A program made the translations under genes and the position numbers. Of a DNA stretch of 32,743 nt, positions 8,166 through 15,977 are shown in pieces. The stretch is from RSA11 sp036564135 (GTDB lineage: Bacteria > Actinomycetota > Thermoleophilia > Solirubrobacterales > 70-9): assembly GCA_036564135.1 (NCBI GenBank), contig DATCLC010000070.1, positions 1-32,743 on the forward strand. Direction: 5' to 3'. Each line of letters begins with the position of its first letter. Position 1 is the first letter of the stretch. The notes under the pieces were generated by a model. That model was not told the DNA's origin. It searched no databases and saw only the letters and a list, made by a program, of their open reading frames with translations.

Positions 8166-9568
8166 GCTTCGAGCCCGCGCCCTTCCCCGTCGCCGCGCGC
8201 CGCGAGCTCGCCGACTCCCAGCTGCGCGCCAACCTCCGCCGGGCGACGACGACCATCCGCGCGAAGCGCGCCGCGGTGGTCTCCGAGCTCCCCGATTGGG
8301 AGGAGCTCCGCGAGGCCGGGCGGCGGATCAAGTACGACGCGATCCGCCACCTCGACAAGCACCTGGAGCGGCTCGAGGAGTCGGTCACGGCGGCGGGCGG
8401 CAAGGTCCACTGGGCGCGCGACGGCGCCGAAGCGATCGAGATCGTCGCGCGCGTGGCGCGCGAGCACTCGACCGACGAGGTGATCAAGGTCAAGTCGCTC
8501 GCGACCGACGAGATCGACCTCAACGAGGGGCTCGCCGAGCGCGGGATCCACGCCATCGAGACCGACCTCGCGGAGCTCATCATCCAGCTCGCGGGCGATC
8601 AGTCCTCGCACATCCTGGTGCCGGCCATCCACCGCAACCGGGCCGAGATCCGCGAGCTCTTCCGGCGCGAGCTCGGGATCGCGGAGCTCACCGACGATCC
8701 GCACGAGCTCGCCGAGGCAGCGCGCAAGTATTTGCGCAGCAAGTTTCTCTCCGTTCCCGTCGCGGTGAGCGGCGCGAACTTCGCGGTCGCCGAGACCGGC
8801 GCGGTCGGCGTCGTCGAGTCCGAGGGGAACGGCCGGATGTGCGTCACGCTGCCGCGCGCGCTGGTCAGCATCGTCGGGATCGAGAAGATCCTGCCGCGCT
8901 TCCGCGACCTCGAGGTCATGCTGCAGCTGCTGCCGCGCTCGGCAACCGGCGAGCGAATGAACCCGTACACGTCGATCTGGACGGGCGTGACCCCGGGCGA
9001 CGGCCCCCAGGAGTTCCACCTCGTCCTGCTCGACAACGGCCGCACGAACGTGCTCGCCGACCCGATCGGCCGCGACGCGCTGCACTGCATTCGCTGCTCC
9101 GCCTGCCTGAACGTCTGCCCGGTGTACGAGCGCACGGGCGGCCACGCGTACCGCTCGATCTACCCCGGCCCGATCGGCGCGATCCTCACGCCCCAGCTCC
9201 GCGGCCTGGAGCAGGCCCCCACCCTGCCCTGGGCCTCCAGCCTCTGCGGCGCCTGCTACGAGGTCTGCCCGGTCAAGATCGACATCCCGAAGCTGCTCGT
9301 GCACCTCCGCGGCAGGGTGGTACGCGAGGTCGAGGGGAAGGGGCGGCCCGACCCCGAGGTCGTCGCCATGCGCGCGTTCGCGCGCATCCTGGTGAGCCCG
9401 CGCCGCTACCGGGCGGCGCAGCGCGCCGGCCGCATCGGCCAGTGGCCGCTCGCGCGGCGCGGGATGATCCGCAAGCTGCCCGGCCCGCTCGCCGGCTGGA
9501 CCGCGGTGCGCGATATGAAGCCGATCCCCCGCCAGACGTTCCGCGAGTGGTGGGAGGAGCGCCGGTGA
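8162..9568 (+). CDS. lutB: L-lactate utilisation iron-sulfur protein LutB
   Basis: 468 residues. The N-terminal two-thirds is a LUD domain (for example ETGAVGVVESEGNGRM, about 209-224). Two ferredoxin-like clusters follow: CIRCSACLNVCPVYERTGGH (from about 309) and CGACYEVCPVKIDIP (from about 362). The C-terminal tail contains the usual W/R-rich end of this family (FREWWEERR). The GTG start at 8162 shares four bases with the lutA stop (GTGA) and has GGGGAGG (8148-8154) 7 bases before it, so it is translationally coupled. Together with LutA and LutC it passes electrons from L-lactate to the respiratory chain at the membrane. Confidence 0.93.
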   Translation: MSFEPAPFPVAARRELADSQLRANLRRATTTIRAKRAAVVSELPDWEELREAGRRIKYDAIRHLDKHLERLEESVTAAGGKVHWARDGAEAIEIVARVAREHSTDEVIKVKSLATDEIDLNEGLAERGIHAIETDLAELIIQLAGDQSSHILVPAIHRNRAEIRELFRRELGIAELTDDPHELAEAARKYLRSKFLSVPVAVSGANFAVAETGAVGVVESEGNGRMCVTLPRALVSIVGIEKILPRFRDLEVMLQLLPRSATGERMNPYTSIWTGVTPGDGPQEFHLVLLDNGRTNVLADPIGRDALHCIRCSACLNVCPVYERTGGHAYRSIYPGPIGAILTPQLRGLEQAPTLPWASSLCGACYEVCPVKIDIPKLLVHLRGRVVREVEGKGRPDPEVVAMRAFARILVSPRRYRAAQRAGRIGQWPLARRGMIRKLPGPLAGWTAVRDMKPIPRQTFREWWEERR

Positions 9569-10209
9569 GCTCGGCCCGCGACGACATCCTCGCGCGCGTG
9601 CGGGCCGCGCTGCGCGACGTGCCCGCCGACGAGCCGGCAGACGCCGAGCCGCCGCGCGACTACGAGACCGGCTCCCGGCTCTCCGGCGAGGAGCTCACAA
9701 CGCGCTTCTGCGAGCGCGTCGCCGACTACCGGGCGAACGTCGTCCGCACCGAGGAGGCCGTGATCCCCGTGGCGATCCGCGAGGCGCTCGCCGCACACGG
9801 CGCGCGCCGGATCGCGGTCCCGCCCGACCTGCCCGCCGAGTGGCTCGGCGAGGTGCCCGAGGCGGTCGCAGACGACCCCCCGCTTTCACCGCGGGACCTC
9901 GACGGCCTCGACGGCGTGCTCACCGGCTCGGCGCTCGCCATCGCCGAGACCGGCACGATCGTGCTCGACGGCGGCGCCCTGCAGGGGCGTCGCGCGCTCA
10001 GCCTCGTGCCCGACCTGCACGTCTGCGTCGTGCGCGCGGACCGCATTGTCGGCAGCGTCCCGGAGGCGATCGAGGCGCTTTCGGCCGGCGCCAGGGAGGG
10101 CCGCCCGCTGACCTTCATCTCCGGGCCCTCGGCCACCTCAGACATCGAGCTGCGGCGCGTCGAGGGCGTCCACGGCCCGCGCCGGCTCGAAGTGATCGTC
10201 GCGGCCTAG
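9565..10209 (+). CDS. lutC: L-lactate utilisation protein LutC
   Basis: 214 residues, a single LUD domain protein. Family features include GVLTGSALAIAETGTIVLDGG (in two parts, GVLTGSALAIAE and TGTIVLDGG), LVPDLHVCVVRADRIVGSVPE and the C-terminal GPSATSDIELRRVEGVHGP. The GTG start overlaps the lutB stop by four bases (GTGA), with GGGAGGAG (9552-9559) upstream. It is the last gene of lutABC; the next gene, the DeoR regulator, starts 127 bases later behind its own promoter. Its exact part in the complex is less clear than for LutA and LutB. Confidence 0.9.
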   Translation: MSSARDDILARVRAALRDVPADEPADAEPPRDYETGSRLSGEELTTRFCERVADYRANVVRTEEAVIPVAIREALAAHGARRIAVPPDLPAEWLGEVPEAVADDPPLSPRDLDGLDGVLTGSALAIAETGTIVLDGGALQGRRALSLVPDLHVCVVRADRIVGSVPEAIEALSAGAREGRPLTFISGPSATSDIELRRVEGVHGPRRLEVIVAA

Positions 10210-10277
10210 CGCCGCCCGTTTCCCCCGGAATTTGCAGCGCTTTCCGCGCCCCGCCGGGGTCGCCGCGGCGCGCTCGC

Positions 10278-10354
10278 TTGACGGTCGTTTCTGTGTGTGT
10301 TAATGATCGTTTCTGTTCGGTTTTTGGGAGGAGGCTGTGCGAAACGAACAGAAC
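10278..10354 (+). promoter_or_regulatory. Promoter and operators of the rha operon
   Basis: A TTGACG -35 (10278-10283) is followed after 17 bases by a weak -10, TAATGA (10301-10306). Within and after it lie regulator-motif copies: a direct repeat TCGTTTCTGT at 10285-10294 and 10307-10316 (22 bp, two helical turns apart), TGTTCGG-TTTT (10314-10324), and AAACGAACA (10342-10350), the last one inside codons 2-5 of the regulator gene. The rest of the 127-bp gap (10210-10277) shows nothing clear beyond a 4-bp GC hairpin. Confidence 0.6.
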
Positions 10355-11173
10355 CAAGCATCAGCTCGACCCCTCGCGGCGGCACGCCGGGCTGACATCG
10401 CGGAGGTCCTGCGGCGCAACGGCTCCGTGACGGTCGCCGAGCTCGAGCGCCTGTACGGCATCTCGTCGATGACGGCGCGCCGGGATCTGGCCGAGCTCGA
10501 GCGGCAGGGCCTGGCGCGGCGCACCCACGGCGGCGCCGTGCTCCCCGACATCGCGGCGCACGAGGACTCGTTCGCCAAGCGGCTCGAGACGGCGAGCGAG
10601 GCGAAGGAGGCCTTGGCCGAGGCCGCGCTCGCGATGATCACGCCGCAGGAGACCATCTTCCTCGATTCGTCGACGACCACCTACTTCCTTGCCCGGCGGA
10701 TCGTCGAGGAGGGCATCGAGCTCACCGTCATCACGAACAGCCTCCCGGTGATGGAGCTCGTCGCCGGGGCGCCGACCCCCGGCGTGGAGCTGATCGGCGT
10801 CGGCGGCGCGCTGCGCAGGCTGACGCGCTCCTACGTCGGCCCGCTCGCGGTCTCCGCGGTGCGCAGCTATTACGCCGACCGGGTCTTCGTGAGCGTCAAG
10901 GGCGTGACCCCCGACGGCGCGCTCACCGACGCCGACTCGCTCGAGGCCGAGGTGAAGCGCCAGATGATCGCCCAGGCCGCCGAGTCGGTGCTGCTGCTCG
11001 ACGCCACGAAGCTTGCCGTCCGAGGGCTGACCGCGATCGCGAAGCTGGACGGCCTCTCGGCGGTGCTCACGCACGGGGTGACGGACAAGCAGCTTGCTGC
11101 GCTCCGGGAGCACAACGCCGAGGTCAAGGCCGTCGAGCGCGGCCCGCGCAACGGACGCGGAGGGAGGACGTGA
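10337..11173 (+). CDS. DeoR-family transcriptional regulator of rhamnose use
   Basis: 278 residues. An N-terminal DeoR winged helix (about 17-70, with the recognition segment ISSMTARRDLAELERQGL and the family signature THGGAV) is followed by a DeoRC sugar-phosphate sensor domain (about 85-245; FLDSSTTTYFLARRI, VITNSLPVM, LIGVGG, DATKL). Regulators of this class usually repress sugar operons and are released by a phosphorylated intermediate; L-rhamnulose 1-phosphate is a reasonable guess here. The GTG at 10337 follows GGGAGGAGG (10326-10334). An AAACGAACA operator half-site lies in its first codons, pointing to self-control. It overlaps the next gene by four bases and so heads the transport and catabolic operon. 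Confidence 0.88.
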   Translation: MRNEQNQASARPLAAARRADIAEVLRRNGSVTVAELERLYGISSMTARRDLAELERQGLARRTHGGAVLPDIAAHEDSFAKRLETASEAKEALAEAALAMITPQETIFLDSSTTTYFLARRIVEEGIELTVITNSLPVMELVAGAPTPGVELIGVGGALRRLTRSYVGPLAVSAVRSYYADRVFVSVKGVTPDGALTDADSLEAEVKRQMIAQAAESVLLLDATKLAVRGLTAIAKLDGLSAVLTHGVTDKQLAALREHNAEVKAVERGPRNGRGGRT

Positions 11174-12753
11174 GCGAGCCCAGCGCGCGTAGCGAGGCCG
11201 AGGCGAAGCCGGTGATCGCGCTGCGCGGCGCGAGCAAGGCCTACGGCGCCGTGCAGGCGCTGCGCGACGTCTCGCTCGGCCTCACCCCCGGCGAGGTGCG
11301 GGCGCTGATCGGCGAGAACGGCGCCGGCAAGTCGACGCTGGTCCGCATGCTCGCCGGCGTGGAGCGCCCCGACTCGGGCGAGGTGCTGCTCGACGGCGAG
11401 CCGATCACGTTCTCGAGCCCGCACGATGCGCGCGACGCCGGTGTCGCCGTCATCTACCAGGAGCCCACCCTCTTCCCGGACCTCTCGGTCGCGGAGAACG
11501 TGTTCATGGGCCGCCACCCGGTGCGCTCCGGGCGGCGGATCGACCGCGGCGCGCTGCGCAAGGAGGTCGCCGAGCTGCTGCGGCGCCTTGGGGTTCCGCT
11601 CGACCCCGACGACCCGGTGCGCGGCCTCTCCATCGCCGACCAGCAGATCGTCGAGATCGCGAAGGCCCTCAGCTTCGACGCCCGCGTGCTGATCATGGAC
11701 GAGCCCACCGCCGCGCTCTCCGGACACGAGGTCGAGCGGCTCTTCAACGTCGTGCGCACGCTGCGCGACCGCGGAGTCGCCGTGCTCTTCATCTCGCATC
11801 GCCTCGAGGAGGTGTTCGAGATCTGCACGACGGTCACCGTCATGCGCGACGGCGAGGTCGTCTGGGACGGCACGACGGCGGAGGTCACTGCGGACGACCT
11901 CGTGCGCCGGATGGTCGGGCGCGACCTGGGGGCGCTCTTCCCCAAGCAGGACACGGAGATCGGCGAGCCCGTGCTGGAGGTCTCGCGCCTCACGCGCGAG
12001 GGCGTGTTCGTGGACGTGTCGTTCGAGGTCCGCGCCGGGGAGATCGTCGCCCTCGCCGGCCTGGTCGGCTCCGGGCGCAGCGAGGTCGCGCGCGCGATCT
12101 TCGGCATCGACAAGCCGGACGCGGGCCACGTCACCGTCGCGGGCAAGCGCCTGCGCCCGGGCTCTCCCACCGCCGCGATGCGCGCCGGGATCGGGTTCGT
12201 GCCCGAGGACCGCCGTCAGCAGGGCCTCGTGATGGACCTCTCGATCGAGCGCAACGCGACGCTGACCAGGCTCGGGGCGCTCGCCCGGCTTGGCGTGATC
12301 GGCCGCGGCGCCGAGCAGCGCCTCGCCTCGGAGTGGGCCGAGCGCTTGCGCATCCGCTTCCACCGCCTGACCGACCCGGTGGCTTACCTGTCGGGCGGCA
12401 ACCAGCAGAAGGTCGTGCTCGCCAAGTGGCTCGCCACCGACCCGAAGGTGCTGATCGTCGACGAGCCCACGCGCGGGATCGACGTCGGCACGAAGGCCGA
12501 GGTGCACAGGCTGCTGTCCGAGCTCGCCGCGCGCGGCCTGGCCGTGCTGATGATCTCCTCCGAGCTGCCCGAGGTGCTCGCGATGGCCGACCGCATCCTG
12601 GTGATGCACGAGGGCCGCCTGATCCGCGAGCTGCCCGGGCGCGGCACAACCGAGGAGACGGTGATGCAGGCGGCGACCGGGCGGATCGCCGAGGCCGCGA
12701 TCACGGCCGCCGACGAGGGCCCGGCCGACGGGCTCGGGAAGGAGGGGCAGTGA
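11170..12753 (+). CDS. rhaT: Rhamnose ABC importer, ATP-binding protein
   Basis: 527 residues with two fused ATPase domains, as in carbohydrate uptake transporter-2 (Rbs/Xyl/Rha) systems. Domain 1 has Walker A GENGAGKST (about 48-56), signature LSIADQQ and Walker B LIMDEPT (about 174-180). Domain 2 has the usual degenerate Walker A (LVGSGRSEV), signature LSGGNQQ (408-414) and LIVDEPTRGID. The protein energises sugar import with the two permeases and the lipoprotein encoded downstream. The GTG start overlaps the regulator's stop by four bases (GTGA). Rhamnose as substrate is assigned from the surrounding rhaMBI-EW genes; sequence alone would only say CUT2 pentose/deoxyhexose importer. Confidence 0.9.
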   Translation: MSEPSARSEAEAKPVIALRGASKAYGAVQALRDVSLGLTPGEVRALIGENGAGKSTLVRMLAGVERPDSGEVLLDGEPITFSSPHDARDAGVAVIYQEPTLFPDLSVAENVFMGRHPVRSGRRIDRGALRKEVAELLRRLGVPLDPDDPVRGLSIADQQIVEIAKALSFDARVLIMDEPTAALSGHEVERLFNVVRTLRDRGVAVLFISHRLEEVFEICTTVTVMRDGEVVWDGTTAEVTADDLVRRMVGRDLGALFPKQDTEIGEPVLEVSRLTREGVFVDVSFEVRAGEIVALAGLVGSGRSEVARAIFGIDKPDAGHVTVAGKRLRPGSPTAAMRAGIGFVPEDRRQQGLVMDLSIERNATLTRLGALARLGVIGRGAEQRLASEWAERLRIRFHRLTDPVAYLSGGNQQKVVLAKWLATDPKVLIVDEPTRGIDVGTKAEVHRLLSELAARGLAVLMISSELPEVLAMADRILVMHEGRLIRELPGRGTTEETVMQAATGRIAEAAITAADEGPADGLGKEGQ

Positions 12754-13832
12754 GCCAGCCCGCCGAGGCCGTCGCGGCTCCCGCCCCGCAGCAGTCCGAG
12801 CGCTCGCGCCGGGACTTTCTGAACGCCGTCGTCCGCGTGCGCGAGCTCGGCCTGATCGTGGCGCTCGCGCTGCTGATCACGATCACGGCGATCGCCGAGC
12901 CGCGCTTCGTCGAGGCGGCGTCGCTGCGCGACCTGGTCCGCAACGCGACGATCATCGCTCTGCTCGCCGTGGGCCAGACGCTGGTGCTGGTCACGCGCAA
13001 CCTCGACCTGTCGGTGGGCTCGGTGCTCGGCCTGAGCGCGTTCATGGCCGGCGACCTCTTCCAGAACAACCCGGACCTGCCGATCCCGCTGGTCTTCGCG
13101 CTCGGGATCCTGCTCGGCGCCGCGGCAGGCGTGATCAACGGCGCGCTCGTCACGTTCGGCCGCCTCCCGGCACTGGTCGCGACCCTCGGCACGCTCTACG
13201 TCTTCCGCGGGCTCGCCTTCGTGTGGACGGGCGGCAGCCAGGTGAACGCCGAGACGCTGCCCGACTCGTTCCTGTCGATCGGCACGAGCACGATCCTCGG
13301 CGTCCCGACCATCGCCCTGTTCACCGTCGTCGCGCTCGTCATCGTCGGCTACGCGCTGCGCAACTACCGCGCCGGGCGCGAGCTCTACGCGATCGGATCG
13401 AACCCGCAGGCGGCTCGCCTCGCTGGCATCCGCACCGACCGCCGCGTGATGGCCGCGTTCGTCGCGAGCGGCGCGCTGGCCGGGCTCGCCGGCGTGCTGT
13501 TCACCGCCCGCTACGGGACGGTGGACGCCACCGCGGGCACCGGGTACGAGCTGCAGGTGATCGCCGCCGCGGTCATCGGCGGGGTCGCGATCTTCGGCGG
13601 GTCCGGCAGCGTCTGGGGCGCGGCGCTGGGGGCGGTGCTGCTGACGACGATCACCTCCGCGCTGATCGTGCTCAAGGTGCCGGCCTTCTGGCAGCAGGCC
13701 GTGGTCGGCGCGCTGCTGCTCGCCGCGATCGCCCTCGACCGCTTCATCGCGGTCCGGGTCGCCGAGCGGCTGCGCCAGCGCAGCACGCGGACCACGGCCG
13801 CGGCCCAGGCACGGAACGGAGGTGAGCGATGA
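12750..13832 (+). CDS. rhaP: Rhamnose ABC importer, permease 1
   Basis: 360 residues, an inner-membrane permease of the CUT2 (RbsC-like) family with about ten hydrophobic segments. Family motifs include TLVLVTRNLDLSVGSVLGLS (about 79-98), the cytoplasmic coupling loop ELYAIGSNPQAARLAGIRTD and IGGVAIFGGSGSVWGA. The GTG start at 12750 overlaps the ATPase stop (GTGA), with GGAGGGG (12741-12747) upstream at short spacing. It pairs with the next permease in a heterodimeric channel, as is typical of RhaPQ. Confidence 0.88.
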   Translation: MSQPAEAVAAPAPQQSERSRRDFLNAVVRVRELGLIVALALLITITAIAEPRFVEAASLRDLVRNATIIALLAVGQTLVLVTRNLDLSVGSVLGLSAFMAGDLFQNNPDLPIPLVFALGILLGAAAGVINGALVTFGRLPALVATLGTLYVFRGLAFVWTGGSQVNAETLPDSFLSIGTSTILGVPTIALFTVVALVIVGYALRNYRAGRELYAIGSNPQAARLAGIRTDRRVMAAFVASGALAGLAGVLFTARYGTVDATAGTGYELQVIAAAVIGGVAIFGGSGSVWGAALGAVLLTTITSALIVLKVPAFWQQAVVGALLLAAIALDRFIAVRVAERLRQRSTRTTAAAQARNGGER

Positions 13833-14896
13833 GCGCCGAGCGCGCCGCCGCGGCCCCCGCCCCCCGCAGGCTCAGCGAGCTCGCCCGCTGGGAAGCGCTG
13901 ATCTTCCTGCTGATCGTCGGCACGATGGTGCTCGGCTCCGGGCTCTCGGACGAGTTCCTCACCGGCGACAACTTCTCGTTCACGTCGGCGGACATGGCGG
14001 AGATCGCGCTCATGGCGCTGCCGCTGACGCTGATCGTGATCACGGCCGAGATCGACCTGTCCGTGGCGTCGATCCTCGGCCTCTCCAGCGCGCTCATGGG
14101 CGAGCTGTGGGTCGCCGGCTGGCCGATCGAGGCGATCATCCCCTTCTGCCTGCTCGTCGGGGCGGTCTGCGGGGCGTTCAACGCCGTGCTGATCACGCGC
14201 GTCGGGCTGCCGTCCCTCGCGGTGACGATCGGCACGCTCACGATGTACCGCGGCTTCGCCCTGGTCGTGCTGGGCGACGCGGCCGTGGCCGACTTCCCGG
14301 AGTCGTACACCCGGTACGGGTTCGAGAACGTCCCCGGGACGATCATCCCCTACCCCGTCGCGCTCTTCGGGGTGCTGGCGATCGTCTTCGCGGTCGTCCT
14401 GCACAAGACGAAGTTCGGCCGCGAGATCTACGCGATCGGCGCGAACCAGGAGGCCGCGTTCTTCTCGGGCGTCCGGGTGAAGCGCATCAAGGAGATCCTG
14501 TTCGTCGTCTCGGGGATCGTCGCAGCGCTCGCCGGGGTGATCATGACCCTGCGCCTGGCCAGCGCCCGGGCCGATTACGGGACGGGGTTCGAGCTCACGG
14601 TCGTGGCCGCCGTCGTCCTCGGCGGGGTCTCGATCTTCGGGGGCAAGGGATCAATCGTCGGCGTGATCCTGGCGCTGTTCTTGCTGGGCGGGATCCGCAG
14701 CGCGCTCACGCTCGGCCAGATCTCGCAGGAGTGGGTGACGATCGTGACCGGGGCGCTGCTGATCGCCGCGGTACTCGGACCGAACCTTGTGCAGCGCGCT
14801 CGTGAGGCGCGAGCGCATAGCCGCGACCGCGGGAGGTCGGCGCGGAGCGGCTCCTTGGAACACCGACCACGGGAGAAGAGAGGTACAGATGAGTAG
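13829..14896 (+). CDS. rhaQ: Rhamnose ABC importer, permease 2
   Basis: 355 residues, the second CUT2 permease. Visible family motifs are LIVITAEIDLSVASILGLSS, the coupling loop EIYAIGANQEAAFFSGVRV and LGGVSIFGGKGSIVGV. The ATG overlaps the rhaP stop (ATGA), with GGAGG (13818-13822) 6 bases upstream. The C-terminal 35 residues after QRAREARAH are Arg-rich and unlike the permease core; they are read through the rhaS leader up to a stop at 14894-14896, so the end overlaps rhaS by 8 bases. Confidence 0.88.
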   Translation: MSAERAAAAPAPRRLSELARWEALIFLLIVGTMVLGSGLSDEFLTGDNFSFTSADMAEIALMALPLTLIVITAEIDLSVASILGLSSALMGELWVAGWPIEAIIPFCLLVGAVCGAFNAVLITRVGLPSLAVTIGTLTMYRGFALVVLGDAAVADFPESYTRYGFENVPGTIIPYPVALFGVLAIVFAVVLHKTKFGREIYAIGANQEAAFFSGVRVKRIKEILFVVSGIVAALAGVIMTLRLASARADYGTGFELTVVAAVVLGGVSIFGGKGSIVGVILALFLLGGIRSALTLGQISQEWVTIVTGALLIAAVLGPNLVQRAREARAHSRDRGRSARSGSLEHRPREKRGTDE

Positions 14897-15977
14897 ACGA
14901 GATCACGGGTGGCTGCGCACGTTGTTCGCCATCGCCCTTGCCTCCGTCTTCGCGCTCGCGTTCGTCGCGTGCGGGGAGACGAGGGACGACGAGGACGACG
15001 GCGGAGGCGGCACGGCCGCCGAGGGCGAGGCCAACCCCGAGGCCGAGATCCCCGAGGGGCTCGAGGTCGTCTCCATCCCGAAGCAGCTTGGCAACCCCTA
15101 CGAGGAGATCGAGCACGATGGCGTGAAGGAGGCCATCGAGGAGCTCGGCGGTAGTCACCGCTACGAGGGCCCGACCGACGCGGGCGCGTCCTCGCAGGTG
15201 CCGCTGATCAACGCTGCGGCCCAGCAGGGTGTCGACGCGCTGATCATCGCCGCGAACGACCCGAACGCCGTGTGTCCGGCGCTTGACCAGGCGCGTCAGC
15301 GTGACGTCGCGATCGTCGCGATGGACTCCGACACGGCGCCGGAGTGTCGCTCGATCTTCATCAACCAGGCGTCCTCCGAGGACATCGGCGACACGCAGAT
15401 CGAGATGGTCTGCGAGCAGATCGAGGGCTGCGAGGGCGAGATCGCAATCCTCTCGGCGACTCCGAACGCCACGAACCAGAACACGTGGATCGAGTTCATG
15501 GAGGAGGAGCTCGAGGAGAACGAGAAGTACGCGAACCTCGAGCTCGTCGAGATCGCCTACGGGAACGACGACGACCAGAAGTCGTTCCAGGAGACCCAGG
15601 GCCTGCTCCAGGCCTACCCCGACCTGAAGGGCATCATCGCCCCGACGACGGTGGGCATCGCCGCGGCGGCCCGCTACATCTGCGGCTCGCCGTACGAGGG
15701 CAAGGTCGTGGTCACCGGGCTCGGCACGCCGAACCAGATGCGCAAGTTCGTGAAGTCGGGCTGCGTGGAGGAGTTCGCGTTGTGGAACCCGGCTGACGTC
15801 GGCTACCTCGCGGGTCACGCCGCCGCGAACCTGGCCGCCGGGCGGATCACCGGCGCCGAGGGCGAGACGTTCGAGGCTGGCCGGCTCGGCGAGTACGAGA
15901 TCGGCGAGAACGGCGAGGTGATTCTCGGCCCGCCCACCCGGTTCAACCAGGACAACATCGATGACTTCGACTTCTGA
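14889..15977 (+). CDS. rhaS: Rhamnose-binding lipoprotein of the ABC importer
   Basis: 362 residues. An N-terminal lipoprotein signal ends in FVAC (Cys28 lipidated), followed by an acidic, Gly-rich tether (about 29-57) and a periplasmic-binding-protein type 1 fold of the ribose/rhamnose class: VSIPKQLGNPYEEIEHDGVK recalled in part (VSIPKQLGNPYEE), TDAGASSQVPLINAAAQQGVDAL in part (SQVPLINAAAQQGVDAL), IIAANDPNAV and MDSDTAP. The ATG at 14889 has GAGAGG 5 bases upstream and gives exactly the expected lipoprotein signal, while upstream starts would not. It captures the sugar at the outer membrane face and hands it to RhaPQ. Rhamnose as ligand is inferred from context. Confidence 0.88.
   Translation: MSRRDHGWLRTLFAIALASVFALAFVACGETRDDEDDGGGGTAAEGEANPEAEIPEGLEVVSIPKQLGNPYEEIEHDGVKEAIEELGGSHRYEGPTDAGASSQVPLINAAAQQGVDALIIAANDPNAVCPALDQARQRDVAIVAMDSDTAPECRSIFINQASSEDIGDTQIEMVCEQIEGCEGEIAILSATPNATNQNTWIEFMEEELEENEKYANLELVEIAYGNDDDQKSFQETQGLLQAYPDLKGIIAPTTVGIAAAARYICGSPYEGKVVVTGLGTPNQMRKFVKSGCVEEFALWNPADVGYLAGHAAANLAAGRITGAEGETFEAGRLGEYEIGENGEVILGPPTRFNQDNIDDFDF

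Noticed and set aside
10247..10260. GC hairpin after lutC as a terminator
   Set aside because: The stem (CCCC/GGGG) is only about four base pairs and has no T-run.
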